Shown in pieces: positions 8,722 to 16,811 of a stretch of DNA of 64,000 nucleotides. The notes below the pieces were generated by a model. The model made no database searches. It was not told the DNA's origin and saw only the letters and a program-made list of their open reading frames with translations. Source of the stretch: JAFNAG01 sp963824985 (GTDB lineage Bacteria; Acidobacteriota; UBA6911). Position numbers and translations under genes: made by a program. Location of the stretch: NCBI GenBank assembly GCA_963824985.1, contig CAWGRQ010000044.1, positions 17,064-81,063 on the forward strand. Direction: 5' to 3'. The first letter of the stretch is position 1. Each line of letters starts with the position of its first letter.

Positions 8722-9795
8722 TTAGGCCTCCGCCCATGGGCCATGAGCCACCATGGAGCCGCGGGCTAATATCCCGGGCTCGGACGGCGGCATTCGCTCT
8801 TCCCCGGTTTTGACGTCCGCGGAGTAGGCCGCCCCGGGGGGCAGGAACAGCGCGGATTCATAGCAGGACATCAGCAGGCCATCGGCAAACTTGCCGATGG
8901 CGGGCCGCACCCGCCGCCCAAGACGCATCTCGATCAGCCATGCCGGAAAATCCGCCCCTGCGGCCATGGTGAGCGCAATGCCGCCGGAAAAGCGGGGATT
9001 GACCTCAAACACAGTCCCCTGATCCTGCTGCCACTTGCACTGGATGTTGGCCGGACCGCGGATTTGCAGCGCTTCGGCCACCTGAACCCCCAGGTTGATA
9101 ATCGCCAGATTATTCCAGGTCTGCCCCCGATCGGTCACTCCGGAGCGCACAACCAGCCGTTCCCGGGGCACGGCGCTAATGATGCGGCCCTGAAAGTCGG
9201 CGAGCACGTCGATGGTGAATTCGCGGCCGTGCAGGAATTCCTGCACTACTGGATCCGGAACGTATTCGAGGAAAAACCGCAACTCCCTCTCATTGACAAT
9301 GAGGTGGGCGCCGACGCTCCCGCGCCCCTGGCGCGGTTTGAGGAACAGAGGGTAGGCAAGCCGGGAAAAATCCAATTCATCGGGGAGCCAGGTGCGCGGT
9401 ACGGAAATGCCTTTGCCGGCCAGGAAATTCGCCGTCCGGTGCTTGTCATTGCAGATCAGGCCTGTTTCCGCCCCGGAAACCGCCACCCGCACCCCCATCT
9501 CGAGAAAGGAGGCCGCCTGTGCACCAAAGAGCGGCAGCTCGTCGTCAATCGTGGGGATCAACAGGTGGATGCGTTCTTTGAAGCATATGGACTTGATGAT
9601 GGGAATGTACCTCTCATCGGTCGTCAGCGGCACCAGGTAGTGGCGATGGCCAAAGTAGAGGCCTGGGCTGAGCGTGTTCATGTCCGATGTGATGACGTTC
9701 CCGCGCAGTCCAAGGCGTTTCAGAGCCTGCACGAATCCCTGGATAAGCGGCACGCGCCGGCTTGCGGCTGTAATAAGGATATTGATCTCGCGCAT
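8722..9795 (-). CDS. ATP-grasp carboxylate-amine ligase-like protein
   Basis: A 357-residue ATP-grasp protein related to the CarB large-subunit fold. It opens with NILITAASRRVPLIQGF, then has the ATP-grasp strand LFLKPRQGRGSVGAHLI and the metal/ATP signature CKWQQDQGTVFEVNPRFSGG. ATP-grasp proteins of this type are frequent in surface-sugar and legionaminic/pseudaminic gene clusters, where they may modify the sugar, for example with an amino-acid or acyl group; the reaction is unproven. The start at 9795 has a strong GGGAGGG ribosome binding site. Confidence 0.8.
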   Translation of the reverse strand: MREINILITAASRRVPLIQGFVQALKRLGLRGNVITSDMNTLSPGLYFGHRHYLVPLTTDERYIPIIKSICFKERIHLLIPTIDDELPLFGAQAASFLEMGVRVAVSGAETGLICNDKHRTANFLAGKGISVPRTWLPDELDFSRLAYPLFLKPRQGRGSVGAHLIVNERELRFFLEYVPDPVVQEFLHGREFTIDVLADFQGRIISAVPRERLVVRSGVTDRGQTWNNLAIINLGVQVAEALQIRGPANIQCKWQQDQGTVFEVNPRFSGGIALTMAAGADFPAWLIEMRLGRRVRPAIGKFADGLLMSCYESALFLPPGAAYSADVKTGEERMPPSEPGILARGSMVAHGPWAEA

Positions 9796-9809
9796 CAGCT
9801 TCCCTCCCC

Positions 9810-10937
9810 TCAAGCGCTTCTGCCGCCCGCGGGCGGTTGGGCTGTTGTTGTTTCGGTATCGCGTCCGCCCCTACCCGCCGAACCCGTAGGAGGCATGACG
9901 TCGGCCCAGTGGAGTACGCTATCTCGGGCGAGATCCCTGCGGGTCCGACAACCGATCAATCGATCGAATTCACGGGGGTCCAGCCCGCCGGCCGGGCGCT
10001 TGCAGGTGATCATCCCCGGATTGATAATTTCGTGCCTGCGAATATCCACCGCCGCCACGATACTGCGCCGGCTCGAGAGTCGGCCCTGCTCTTCAGCCGC
10101 GGCAGGATGTTTGCAACCGTTTCCCAGACTGGCCTCCACAAGGACCAGATCCCGGATCAGGGTGCGCAATTCATCCGGTTCAAGGCTGAGACGGTGATCC
10201 GGTCCCGGAGCGTTCCGGTCCAGGGTGAAGTGCCGCTCCAGCACTCGCGCGCCAAGGGCCGCGGCAATGAGCGAAAACAGTATCCCCTGGCTATGGTCGG
10301 AGAATCCCACCGGCACACCGAAGTGTTCGTGCAGGGTCTGGATGGACCTCAAATTGAGGGCGTCCGGGGGGGCAGGATAGCTTGAAACGCAGTGGAGGAG
10401 CAGGAACTCCTGGGCGCCGGACTCCCTCAGAGTTTGCACCGCTTCCTCGACCTCATTCAGGTATGACATGCCCGTGGAGAGCATAATTGGCTTCCCTTTT
10501 GAGGCCAGATGCCGCAACAGCGGCCGATGGGTCAGGTCGGATGACGCCACCTTGAAAGCAGGAACACCGAGTGCATCCAGGAAGTCGGCGCTCTCCTCAT
10601 CAAAAGGGGTGGAAAGGAAGTGGATGCCGCGCCGATCGGCATGCTCTTTAAGCTCCAGGTGATCCTGCCGGGAGAGCTCCAGCCGGCGGAACAGGTCGTA
10701 AACGCTCTCATTCCCAGCTTCCTGTTGCGGCAGGCGGTCCTGGCTGGCCAACAGCAGGCGATCGGCGCGGAAGGTCTGGAATTTGACGGCATCCGCCCCA
10801 CACTCCGCAGCGGCATCGATCAGCTTTCGGGCCCGCCCCACGCTGCCATCGTGATTAATCCCGATTTCGGCGATGACCAGAACCTTCGACCCGGAGCTGA
10901 CCGGTTTCCCGCACAACAGAAATTCACGCGGCTTCAT
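9810..10937 (-). CDS. NeuB-type nonulosonic acid synthase
   Basis: A 375-residue N-acetylneuraminate synthase family protein (NeuB/PseI/LegI). It condenses a six-carbon 2,4-diacetamido or N-acetyl hexose with phosphoenolpyruvate. Motifs of the TIM barrel are IAEIGINHDG, VKFQTFRADRL, STPFDEESADFL, LSTGMSYLNE, GFSDHSQG and HFTLDRNAPGPDHRLSL. A C-terminal SAF (antifreeze-like) domain begins near residue 285 (RRSIVAAVDIRRHEII). Two ATG codons lie in tandem; the second (10937) is better spaced from GGGGAGG. Its start overlaps the HAD gene end by 14 nt. Sequence alone does not separate pseudaminic, legionaminic and sialic acid synthases. Confidence 0.92.
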   Translation of the reverse strand: MKPREFLLCGKPVSSGSKVLVIAEIGINHDGSVGRARKLIDAAAECGADAVKFQTFRADRLLLASQDRLPQQEAGNESVYDLFRRLELSRQDHLELKEHADRRGIHFLSTPFDEESADFLDALGVPAFKVASSDLTHRPLLRHLASKGKPIMLSTGMSYLNEVEEAVQTLRESGAQEFLLLHCVSSYPAPPDALNLRSIQTLHEHFGVPVGFSDHSQGILFSLIAAALGARVLERHFTLDRNAPGPDHRLSLEPDELRTLIRDLVLVEASLGNGCKHPAAAEEQGRLSSRRSIVAAVDIRRHEIINPGMITCKRPAGGLDPREFDRLIGCRTRRDLARDSVLHWADVMPPTGSAGRGGRDTETTTAQPPAGGRSA

Positions 10938-11604
10938 CATCCCTCCCCAACTGCAGCAACAGCAACGGCATCCGAAACAGCGTGTCGATGACGTAATCGG
11001 CCGGCCCGTCCGCCACCGGCGAGGTGGGATGGGCGGCTACCAGCACGCTCCTGATACCGGCGTCACGCGCGCCGCGGCAGTCCTTTTCCATGTTGTCACC
11101 CACACAGAGCGACTCTTCCGGCTTCACATCCAGCCGGGACAGCAACCGCCGGAACGGCTCCGGATGCGGTTTTTGTCGTTCGGGACCATACTGCCAGGTA
11201 TAAAGAATCTCATCGACCAGTCCCGCCAGACCGAGCGCATCGCACTTTCTCTGCTGGACCTCCGGTATGCCGTCCGTTATGATTCCCAGTCGATACGAGA
11301 CGCGGAATTGCCGCAGCAATCCCTCATAGCCCGGAAAGAGCTGAATATCCGGAGCGTGCCCGCGGTAAATGTCCACAAGCTCATCAATACCCGCCGCCGA
11401 TCCCGGAAATTGCTCCCTCACGGCCTGCATCACGGCCCCTCTCCCCTGTCGAGCCAGGGTCTCCATCATGACGTTGAAGACGGCATTCACGGAATCTCCA
11501 CACCGCCCGGCGACATGTCTCGCCACGGCACGATAGCCGCTCGCCACGAAATCGTGCTCGCGGTATAAGGTGTCGTCCAAATCGAAGATCAAGGCTCGAA
11601 TCAC
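10924..11604 (-). CDS. HAD-superfamily phosphatase
   Basis: A 226-residue HAD hydrolase: motif I is LIFDLDDTLYREHD (nucleophile Asp and general-acid Asp), motif II lies in GIITDG, and motif IV in CVGDNMEKDCRGA. In nonulosonic-acid pathways a phosphatase is expected to remove the 9-phosphate when the route goes through a phosphorylated intermediate, or it may be a sugar-phosphate phosphatase for an earlier step. The GTG start at 11604 shares a GTGA overlap with the stop of the upstream PseG-like gene, so translation is coupled. Confidence 0.8.
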   Translation of the reverse strand: MIRALIFDLDDTLYREHDFVASGYRAVARHVAGRCGDSVNAVFNVMMETLARQGRGAVMQAVREQFPGSAAGIDELVDIYRGHAPDIQLFPGYEGLLRQFRVSYRLGIITDGIPEVQQRKCDALGLAGLVDEILYTWQYGPERQKPHPEPFRRLLSRLDVKPEESLCVGDNMEKDCRGARDAGIRSVLVAAHPTSPVADGPADYVIDTLFRMPLLLLQLGRDDEAA

Positions 11605-12659
11605 AGGACGCCTTTCCGCTGCCTGGTTGCAGGATGTCCGCAAATAATTCGGCGAAGGATTTGGGTCACCCGCCGGGCCCCGAGGCCGTCGACAATTCCT
11701 CGCCCTTCCTGTGAGAGTCCGCGCCTCACTTCGGGGCTGCCGGCGAGCTGTAGCACCTGATTTGCCAGGTGATCGGATCTCAGCACTTCGCCTGGGCCCA
11801 GATCCATGCACACATGGGCACGGGCCAACGCCGTGACCGTAATTTGCTGAAATCGATCACAGGACATCGCACACAGAGGAGCGCCGGCGCACAGAGCCTC
11901 GTAGGCGGCCAGTCCGCCGGCAGTAATCGCCAGGTCCGTACACCACAATAGCCGGGCTACGGATGCGCTCCGCGGCGCCCAGCGAAAACGCACCGGCGTC
12001 CAGTCCGCCTGTCCCAGCTCTTCCTGCCCCCAATCGGCAAATCCCGGAATCCCGATCGCTTCCAGGTTCAGACCCGCGGCCCGAAGGCCAGAAAGGATCG
12101 TCAAAAAGTGCCGCCTCATGTCTCCACCCCCAAGATTGATGACGATCCTCCGCAAAGTCCTCCGAATGGGTCTAAGCCGGTTGCGAAACCTGGCAAAATC
12201 CGAATTCAACACAAGGTAGGAGCTACCACAAAAACATTCTGCCCCTCCAAGGGGAAAGCCGTCGCCCAGAGGAAGGATGCTCCCGTCGATGACTGTATCG
12301 GAGGCGATGGGCATCAATCCGAGGTCATGGATGCTGACGACCGGAATCCCGCGGCGCCGGGCCTCGCATACCAGGCCCGGAATGCCGTGCTCCTGGCGCG
12401 TGTCGACGAGAAGGGCGTCTGGCGGCCGGCATTCAGGCCACGGTTTGGCCGCGTGAAAGTCAACATACTGCATCCAACTGCGCGTTACCTGCTTCTGCGA
12501 CCAGCGGTCCTCGGGATCAAGAAGGAATATCGGCTTCACGGCGGGACGGAGCCTACGCGCCAGAGTCAAGGTCCTTCTCAGATGACCAAATCCCAAACTC
12601 GGGCTGGAGGCAGTGCGAACCCAGAGAGTCCGCGGGTGTGCCCGTGAGAACTCATGCAT
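11601..12659 (-). CDS. PseG-like UDP-sugar hydrolase / glycosyltransferase-28-like protein
   Basis: A 352-residue protein with the GT-B-like layout of PseG. The N-terminus has SPSLGFGHLRRTLTLA, which holds the catalytic His in a GH-L/M-R context. The middle has IVINLGGGDMRRH, and the C-terminal domain has ITAGGLAAYEALCAGAP. PseG removes UDP from the altritol-type intermediate in pseudaminic acid synthesis; LegG-like epimerases have a different fold. The start at 12659 is chosen because the conserved region begins about 12 residues later; upstream Met codons would add non-conserved sequence. It is the first gene of the seven-gene cluster. Confidence 0.75.
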   Translation of the reverse strand: MHEFSRAHPRTLWVRTASSPSLGFGHLRRTLTLARRLRPAVKPIFLLDPEDRWSQKQVTRSWMQYVDFHAAKPWPECRPPDALLVDTRQEHGIPGLVCEARRRGIPVVSIHDLGLMPIASDTVIDGSILPLGDGFPLGGAECFCGSSYLVLNSDFARFRNRLRPIRRTLRRIVINLGGGDMRRHFLTILSGLRAAGLNLEAIGIPGFADWGQEELGQADWTPVRFRWAPRSASVARLLWCTDLAITAGGLAAYEALCAGAPLCAMSCDRFQQITVTALARAHVCMDLGPGEVLRSDHLANQVLQLAGSPEVRRGLSQEGRGIVDGLGARRVTQILRRIICGHPATRQRKGVL

Positions 12660-12755
12660 TCTCAACCGTGCGCCTGCCCTGGCGGAGACGCTTCCGGGCC
12701 GGCACCGCGTCATTATATTGGCGCTTCCTACCTGCATTCTGACGTGCCTTTGACT

Positions 12756-13382
12756 TTATTTTGGTTCCGAAACGATCCGTTCCCGGATGGCCCCAAACAT
12801 AAGCCTGCAAACCGGAACCAGGGGGAGCATCTCATACCCCAGGAGGTCCGCTACCAGGCCGAAATCTTTTTTCTCGTGTGCCTCAATAACCGCTTTAAGC
12901 GCGGCGATCAGGCTCTGATGATGCTCGCGACCGCTCATATCGCCGATTTGAATCGAATCCAGAGAAATGGCAAACGACTGCGCCAGCCGGTCCAGCAACA
13001 GATTGAGCCAGTAAAAGCCTTCGTAGAACTGCTTCAGATTGTCGAAGGCTTCCGGGCCGATGGCATTGCGAAAACTCAATGCCAGTGAAGGTATTGCCTC
13101 CTCAATGCGCGCGAGATAGACAATCGCTTCGCGTATGGAATCAACGGCCACTTCCGAAAGCTTTCCAGTGAAGACTTCAATCATCTCACTGTCCATGAGG
13201 CGCTCGGGGAGGCAAGCGGCAGAGCCGTCCGCCGTCAAGGGCAGGCCATCGATGTGGATATGTCGAATCACCGATTGTGGGGATAGATGATTGTTTTCCA
13301 CAAGTTTGATGACCTGATCCAATGAAGTCAAATCCGGCGGAATTGAGGCTACTTCCCTTTTGTCAACATAGAGGCGTGTCAT
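12756..13382 (-). CDS. Conserved-looking hypothetical protein at the sugar/flagellar boundary
   Basis: A 208-residue predicted cytoplasmic protein that I do not recognise. It has an N-terminal segment that could be beta-rich (TRLYVDKREVASIP and HIHIDGLPL) and a long helical C-terminal part (about residues 75-200) with leucine-rich heptad-like spacing. Related-looking flagellar-locus hypotheticals exist, but I cannot name a family. The start at 13382 has GGAAAGGATTGCC upstream. It lies 96 nt upstream of the PseG-like gene on the same strand and is divergent from flagellin, so it could be a regulator or chaperone of the flagellar or glycosylation system; this is only positional inference. Confidence 0.6.
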   Translation of the reverse strand: MTRLYVDKREVASIPPDLTSLDQVIKLVENNHLSPQSVIRHIHIDGLPLTADGSAACLPERLMDSEMIEVFTGKLSEVAVDSIREAIVYLARIEEAIPSLALSFRNAIGPEAFDNLKQFYEGFYWLNLLLDRLAQSFAISLDSIQIGDMSGREHHQSLIAALKAVIEAHEKKDFGLVADLLGYEMLPLVPVCRLMFGAIRERIVSEPK

Positions 13383-13582
13383 GGCAATCCTTTCCGGACG
13401 GATCCAACGCGCTCGTCCGACCGATGAGAGATAATGCAAGTTTTGGGCCAGAGACGACTGCGCCTCGAGGAAAGCTCAAGGTGGCTGCATCTGACGCTCC
13501 GGCGGTCGGGAAAGGTCACTTTGGGCTAATCAGCCGGGGTAATCAGGACGATAGAGCGGGCGGCAGAAAACAGGCAAGGGCC

Positions 13583-13624
13583 AAAAAAGAGCGAGTCGCC
13601 CGCAGGGGCGACCCGCTTTTTTTG
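13583..13624. terminator. Bidirectional intrinsic terminator in the divergent intergenic region
   Basis: A strong 11-bp stem (13591-13601 paired with 13605-13615, one mismatch, short GCAG-type loop) is flanked by a run of A on the left (13583-13588) and seven or more T on the right (13617-13623). It therefore has terminator form on both strands. It lies between the divergent starts at 13382 (minus) and 13927 (plus), an unusual place for a terminator. No other gene is visible in 13383-13926. Confidence 0.75.
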
Positions 13625-13778
13625 TTCCATCGCATGGCTGCGGCCATGCGTCCGCGCCGCAGCCTTCCCCTGACTCGAAGGCCCTGCATTCGTGCGCTGC
13701 GTTCCCTGCGCACCGCGGTCGCCGGAGGGCATGCGATGGATGCCTGCCGGAGATTTCCATGCAGCGCATTTTTTCCGC

Positions 13779-13805
13779 TAATCCCTGGAGCAGGAGTGTC
13801 GATAA
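13779..13805 (+). promoter_or_regulatory. Sigma-28 (FliA-type) promoter for flagellin
   Basis: TAAT at 13779-13782, a 15-nt spacer, then GTCGATAA at 13798-13805. This matches 10 of 12 positions of the sigma-28 consensus TAAA-N15-GCCGATAA with the exact spacing. It sits about 120 nt upstream of the flagellin start codon, and fliA and flgM are both present in the locus. Confidence 0.8.
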
Positions 13806-13904
13806 GGAATTCTGAACCGATTGGACTGGGACTGCTGCACCGCCCTTATCAGGCTGCGCCCGCGAGCACCTCGTCCGGTAATGGTCAAATTATCTAACTA
13901 CCGC

Positions 13905-13922
13905 GAATTCAAGGAGGAATTC
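13905..13922 (+). promoter_or_regulatory. Hairpin presenting the flagellin Shine-Dalgarno in a hexaloop (candidate CsrA site)
   Basis: GAATTC at 13905-13910 can pair with GAATTC at 13917-13922, leaving the six-base loop AAGGAG, which is the ribosome binding site of flagellin (ATG at 13927). CsrA/RsmE proteins bind GGA motifs in the loop of short hairpins and block translation. CsrA and its antagonist FliW are encoded 6 kb away. A second GGA (ATAAGGAAT at about 13802-13810) lies near the predicted transcription start. Confidence 0.6.
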
Positions 13923-13926
13923 AATC

Positions 13927-14766
13927 ATGGCTTTCAGCATTCTCAACAATATTGCCGGCATCAACGCTCAGAACGAACTGAATCTCAACAGCGTAAACCT
14001 GAACCGGACCCTGCTTCGCCTTTCTTCAGGCAAGCGCATCAATTCCGGAGCCGATGATGCCGCCGGACTGGGCATCGCGGACAGCTTGCGCGCGAATGTC
14101 CGCGCTCTCGATCAGGCGGTTCGCAATGCCAATGATGCCATTTCCGTCGCCCAGATTGGCGATGGGGCGCTGCAAGAGATGTCCAACATCTTGACCCGCG
14201 CATTCAGCCTGGCGGAACAGGCGGCCACCGATACCGTTGATACTGACGGGCGGACCGCTCTGAATTCCGAGTTGACCTCGATCAAGAACGAAATCGACCG
14301 CATCGCGACCCAGACTAACTACAACGGCCTCGCGCTGTTCACCGCAGCCGGTCTGAACGGAACGCTCAGCGTCTTCGTGGGCGACACCTCCGCCTCCAGT
14401 TCCATCTCGGTCACCTTTGCCGTTATCACCACCACCAGCGTGGGCGGCACGGATATTTCCGGCACCGCGCTTGACACCAAGGCGAATGCGTCAGACGCGA
14501 TCGCCACCCTTAAGGATGCCCTGAAAGGGATCTCCACGGCGCGCGCCGATCTCGGCGCGGGCATGAACCGGCTGCAGTCCGCAGTCGCCGTGCTCCAGAA
14601 CATGTCCCAGAACACCCTGGCCGCCGAGTCCGGCATCCGCGATGCCAATATGGCGGAAGAAATCGCCAACATGACCAAGTACCAGATCCTCGCGCAGGCC
14701 GGCATCGCCGCCTTGTCGCAGGCCAATGCGAGCAGCCAGTCGGTGCTCGCCCTGCTTCGGCAGTAG
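13927..14766 (+). CDS. fliC: Flagellin
   Basis: Filament subunit, 279 residues, a short flagellin consisting essentially of the D0/D1 coiled-coil domains. N-terminal signature NRTLLRLSSGKRINSGADDA (residues 26-45); C-terminal signature ANMAEEIANMTKYQILAQAG and the terminal QSVLALLRQ. The small variable middle (about 152-180) is rich in Ser and Thr (GDTSASSSISVTF, then ITTTSVGGTDISGT), where O-linked nonulosonic-acid glycans would be expected. The Maf glycosyltransferase and sugar genes nearby support this. The ribosome binding site is AAGGAGG, itself in a hairpin loop, and a sigma-28 promoter lies upstream. Confidence 0.97.
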   Translation: MAFSILNNIAGINAQNELNLNSVNLNRTLLRLSSGKRINSGADDAAGLGIADSLRANVRALDQAVRNANDAISVAQIGDGALQEMSNILTRAFSLAEQAATDTVDTDGRTALNSELTSIKNEIDRIATQTNYNGLALFTAAGLNGTLSVFVGDTSASSSISVTFAVITTTSVGGTDISGTALDTKANASDAIATLKDALKGISTARADLGAGMNRLQSAVAVLQNMSQNTLAAESGIRDANMAEEIANMTKYQILAQAGIAALSQANASSQSVLALLRQ

Positions 14767-14798
14767 GCATTTCACCAGTTACCGAGCGGGTAGCAGCA

Positions 14799-14825
14799 GG
14801 CGCGCCGCGTCATGTGCGGCGCGCC
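14799..14825 (+). terminator. GC-rich hairpin after flagellin (weak terminator or 3' stabiliser)
   Basis: A perfect 10-bp stem, GGCGCGCCGC (14799-14808) with GCGGCGCGCC (14816-14825), lies 33 nt after the flagellin stop. It is followed by C-rich sequence rather than a T run, so it may act as a Rho-assisted terminator or an mRNA 3'-end stabiliser separating flagellin from flaG-fliD. Confidence 0.5.
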
Positions 14826-14847
14826 CCCGCTCCCCGCAACAATCACC

Positions 14848-14875
14848 TAATCCGGAGGCACCGTCCGGCCGATAC
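14848..14875 (+). promoter_or_regulatory. Candidate sigma-28 promoter for flaG-fliD-fliS
   Basis: TAAT at 14848-14851, a 16-nt spacer, then GCCGATAC at 14868-14875, seven of eight bases of the sigma-28 -10 element. The spacer is one base longer than ideal. It lies in the 195-nt gap between flagellin and flaG, in the right orientation. Confidence 0.55.
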
Positions 14876-14941
14876 TAACAAAGGGAGAGTGATCCGGCAG
14901 ACCGCAAGATTCAATCCAATCGCAGCCGCCGGAAGCCTCAA

Positions 14942-14955
14942 TCTCCGCAAGGAGA
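14942..14955 (+). promoter_or_regulatory. Hairpin sequestering the flaG ribosome binding site
   Basis: TCTCC (14942-14946) can pair with GGAGA (14951-14955) around a GCAA tetraloop of the GNRA class. The paired GGAG is the Shine-Dalgarno of flaG (ATG at 14962), so the fold would hide it. The stem is only 5 bp and could be fortuitous. Confidence 0.4.
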
Positions 14956-14961
14956 ATTGTT

Positions 14962-15346
14962 ATGGCGGGTGACATTAGTCTTATGGCCGGAGCTACCGTC
15001 GAGACCGTCTCTTCCCCTGTCGCGGCTTCCACGAATCGCTCCGCCAACCAACGTCCGGAAAATCAGGGCGCACCCGGGCTGGATTCTCAGCGCAAGAGTG
15101 CCAGCCTCGAGGACGGCAACCCCGAGGCCCGGGCCTTGCTGACCTCGATGCTGGAACGGGCCCAGAATGTGAGCCCTGTCCAGCAACACCACGCTCTCGT
15201 TCGAGCGCGATCAGGAGGATGGACAGATGTACCTTCACGTCAAGGACAAGCGCACCGGAGAAGAGCTTTATCGTATCCCCAAAAAGTACCTCGCCGATAT
15301 AGACCCTCATCTCTGGCAGCACCAACAGGTGGATGTCCGTATCTGA
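14962..15346 (+). CDS. flaG: FlaG family protein, split by a +1 frameshift
   Basis: The N-terminal part begins at ATG 14962. The conserved FlaG domain (TLSFERDQEDGQMYLHVKD, then TGEELYRIPKKYLADI) is encoded from about 15191 in the next frame and ends at 15346. One extra base in or near CAACACCACG (15184-15193) would explain the shift; removing it gives a single frame of about 127 residues. FlaG homologues influence filament length and are typically found between flagellin and fliD, as here. I regard a sequencing error as likelier than a real loss, because the conserved domain is perfectly readable after the shift. Confidence 0.75.
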
Positions 15347-15365
15347 ATCGGAGCAAGGCGGAATC

Positions 15366-16784
15366 ATGGGATCTGTCAACCTATTGAGCGGCGGCCTCGA
15401 CGTGCTGACGATCGTCGATAGCCTGATCGCGGTGGAGCAGCAGCCGATCACCCGGCTGCAGCAGCAGGCTAAATCCTATCAGGATAGGGTCACCGCCTAT
15501 CAGTCGCTGAACTCCAAGCTGCTGGCCTTTAAAACCAGCGTGGAGAGTCTCCTCTTCAATAACGAGGATATCCCGCTGAACATCCCGGATGATTTTTCCG
15601 GTCGTTTCGCCACCAGCCTGCTGGCTTTGAGGACGGCCAAATCATCGGATGAGACGGTGGCGACCGCCACCGCCGGCAAAGGCACCGCGACCGGGAACTT
15701 CACCGTCACCATCGGCAATCTGGCCAGATTCAACGCGCATGCATCCAACAACTTCGCCTCCGACACCGCCACGACGACAAAGACCGGAACGCTGGTCATC
15801 CAGGATGGGAGCGAAGAAGGGGTCACCATAACGGTCGACGAGTCCAATAACACCCTGCAGGGAATCAAGAATGCCATCAACAGCAAAAACGCCGGATTCA
15901 CGGCCTCCATTCTGAATGACGGCAGCGGCACCCCTTACCGGCTTGTAGTCGCCAGCGACGATTCCGGCACCGCCCATGAACTCACAATCACCGGCAGCCT
16001 GACCGAGGGGAGCGGCGCGGACCTGACATTTGTGGAAACCACGCCGGCCGAAGACGCGGCCTTCCAGATCAACGGCGTCGATATCCAGAGCAGCTCGAAT
16101 ACGGTTTCGGATGCCATCGAGGGGGTGACCCTGGATCTGAAGTCCGAATCCGGAACCACCGTGATCCGCATCGACCGCGACACCGATGCCGTCGTGACCG
16201 GCATAAAAGATCTCGTGGCCAAGTACAACGACCTGGTGGGCTACATTTCGTCGCAATCGCGGTACGACGACGCAAAAAAAACCTCCGGGATTCTCTCCGG
16301 AGACTTCCTGCTCCGGGAAACACAGGCCAACCTCGGCGCGGTGATGTTTCAGAGCATCGAGACCAGCGGGTATTCGCTGAGCGTGCTATCACAACTGGGA
16401 ATCAAGCTGGCCAATAACGGCACCTTAAGCCTGGACGAGACGACGCTGAAAAGCCAGTTGTCTTCCAGTTTTATGGATGTCGCCCATCTTCTGCTGGACG
16501 ACGGCCTGGACCGGTTGGGGAACCCCACCAGCATGGCGCCAATGCTGCAGAGTCGCTTGAAGAGCCTTACTGATTCCATCGAGGGTCCGGTCTTCCACGC
16601 GCAGGATGCCGTGCAACAGAACATTCGCCGCCTGAACCAGCAGGTTGAGCAGATGGAAAACCGTCTCGCGACACGGCGGGAAATCCTGATTACCCAATTC
16701 TCCAAGGCCGATGAAGCCCTTCGGCAAATGTCAGTGCTGCAAAACTCGCTGAGTGGCATGATGAACACGCTCAGTTCACTATGA
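15366..16784 (+). CDS. fliD: Flagellar hook-associated protein 2 (filament cap) FliD
   Basis: FliD, 472 residues, forms the cap under which flagellin monomers assemble. The N-terminal FliD_N domain (about 10-110) begins LLSGGLDVLTIVDSLIAVEQQPI, with the familiar LQQQAKSYQDRVTAYQSLNSKLLAF helix. The C-terminal coiled-coil domain (about 230-460) includes LVAKYNDLVGYISSQSRYD and ends QMSVLQNSLSGMMNTLSSL. The ATG at 15366 has AAGGCGGAATC upstream and was preferred to 15333, which overlaps flaG. It is followed by fliS after 27 nt. Confidence 0.95.
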   Translation: MGSVNLLSGGLDVLTIVDSLIAVEQQPITRLQQQAKSYQDRVTAYQSLNSKLLAFKTSVESLLFNNEDIPLNIPDDFSGRFATSLLALRTAKSSDETVATATAGKGTATGNFTVTIGNLARFNAHASNNFASDTATTTKTGTLVIQDGSEEGVTITVDESNNTLQGIKNAINSKNAGFTASILNDGSGTPYRLVVASDDSGTAHELTITGSLTEGSGADLTFVETTPAEDAAFQINGVDIQSSSNTVSDAIEGVTLDLKSESGTTVIRIDRDTDAVVTGIKDLVAKYNDLVGYISSQSRYDDAKKTSGILSGDFLLRETQANLGAVMFQSIETSGYSLSVLSQLGIKLANNGTLSLDETTLKSQLSSSFMDVAHLLLDDGLDRLGNPTSMAPMLQSRLKSLTDSIEGPVFHAQDAVQQNIRRLNQQVEQMENRLATRREILITQFSKADEALRQMSVLQNSLSGMMNTLSSL

Positions 16785-16811
16785 GACAGTGAGGAAGCAA
16801 GGGAGTCTTGA

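Noticed and set aside
13820..13842. Possible sigma-54 promoter (TTGGAC...CTGCTGCA) upstream of flagellin.
   Set aside because: The GG to GC spacing is 9 or 12 nt, not the required 10, and a well-spaced sigma-28 site lies just upstream.
13500..13897. Possible small coding region upstream of flagellin.
   Set aside because: It would run through the terminator hairpin and the sigma-28 promoter; codons look random and no ribosome binding site precedes it.
15184..15196. Programmed +1 frameshift in flaG.
   Set aside because: There is no slippery or stimulatory signal, and other indels in this contig favour an error.
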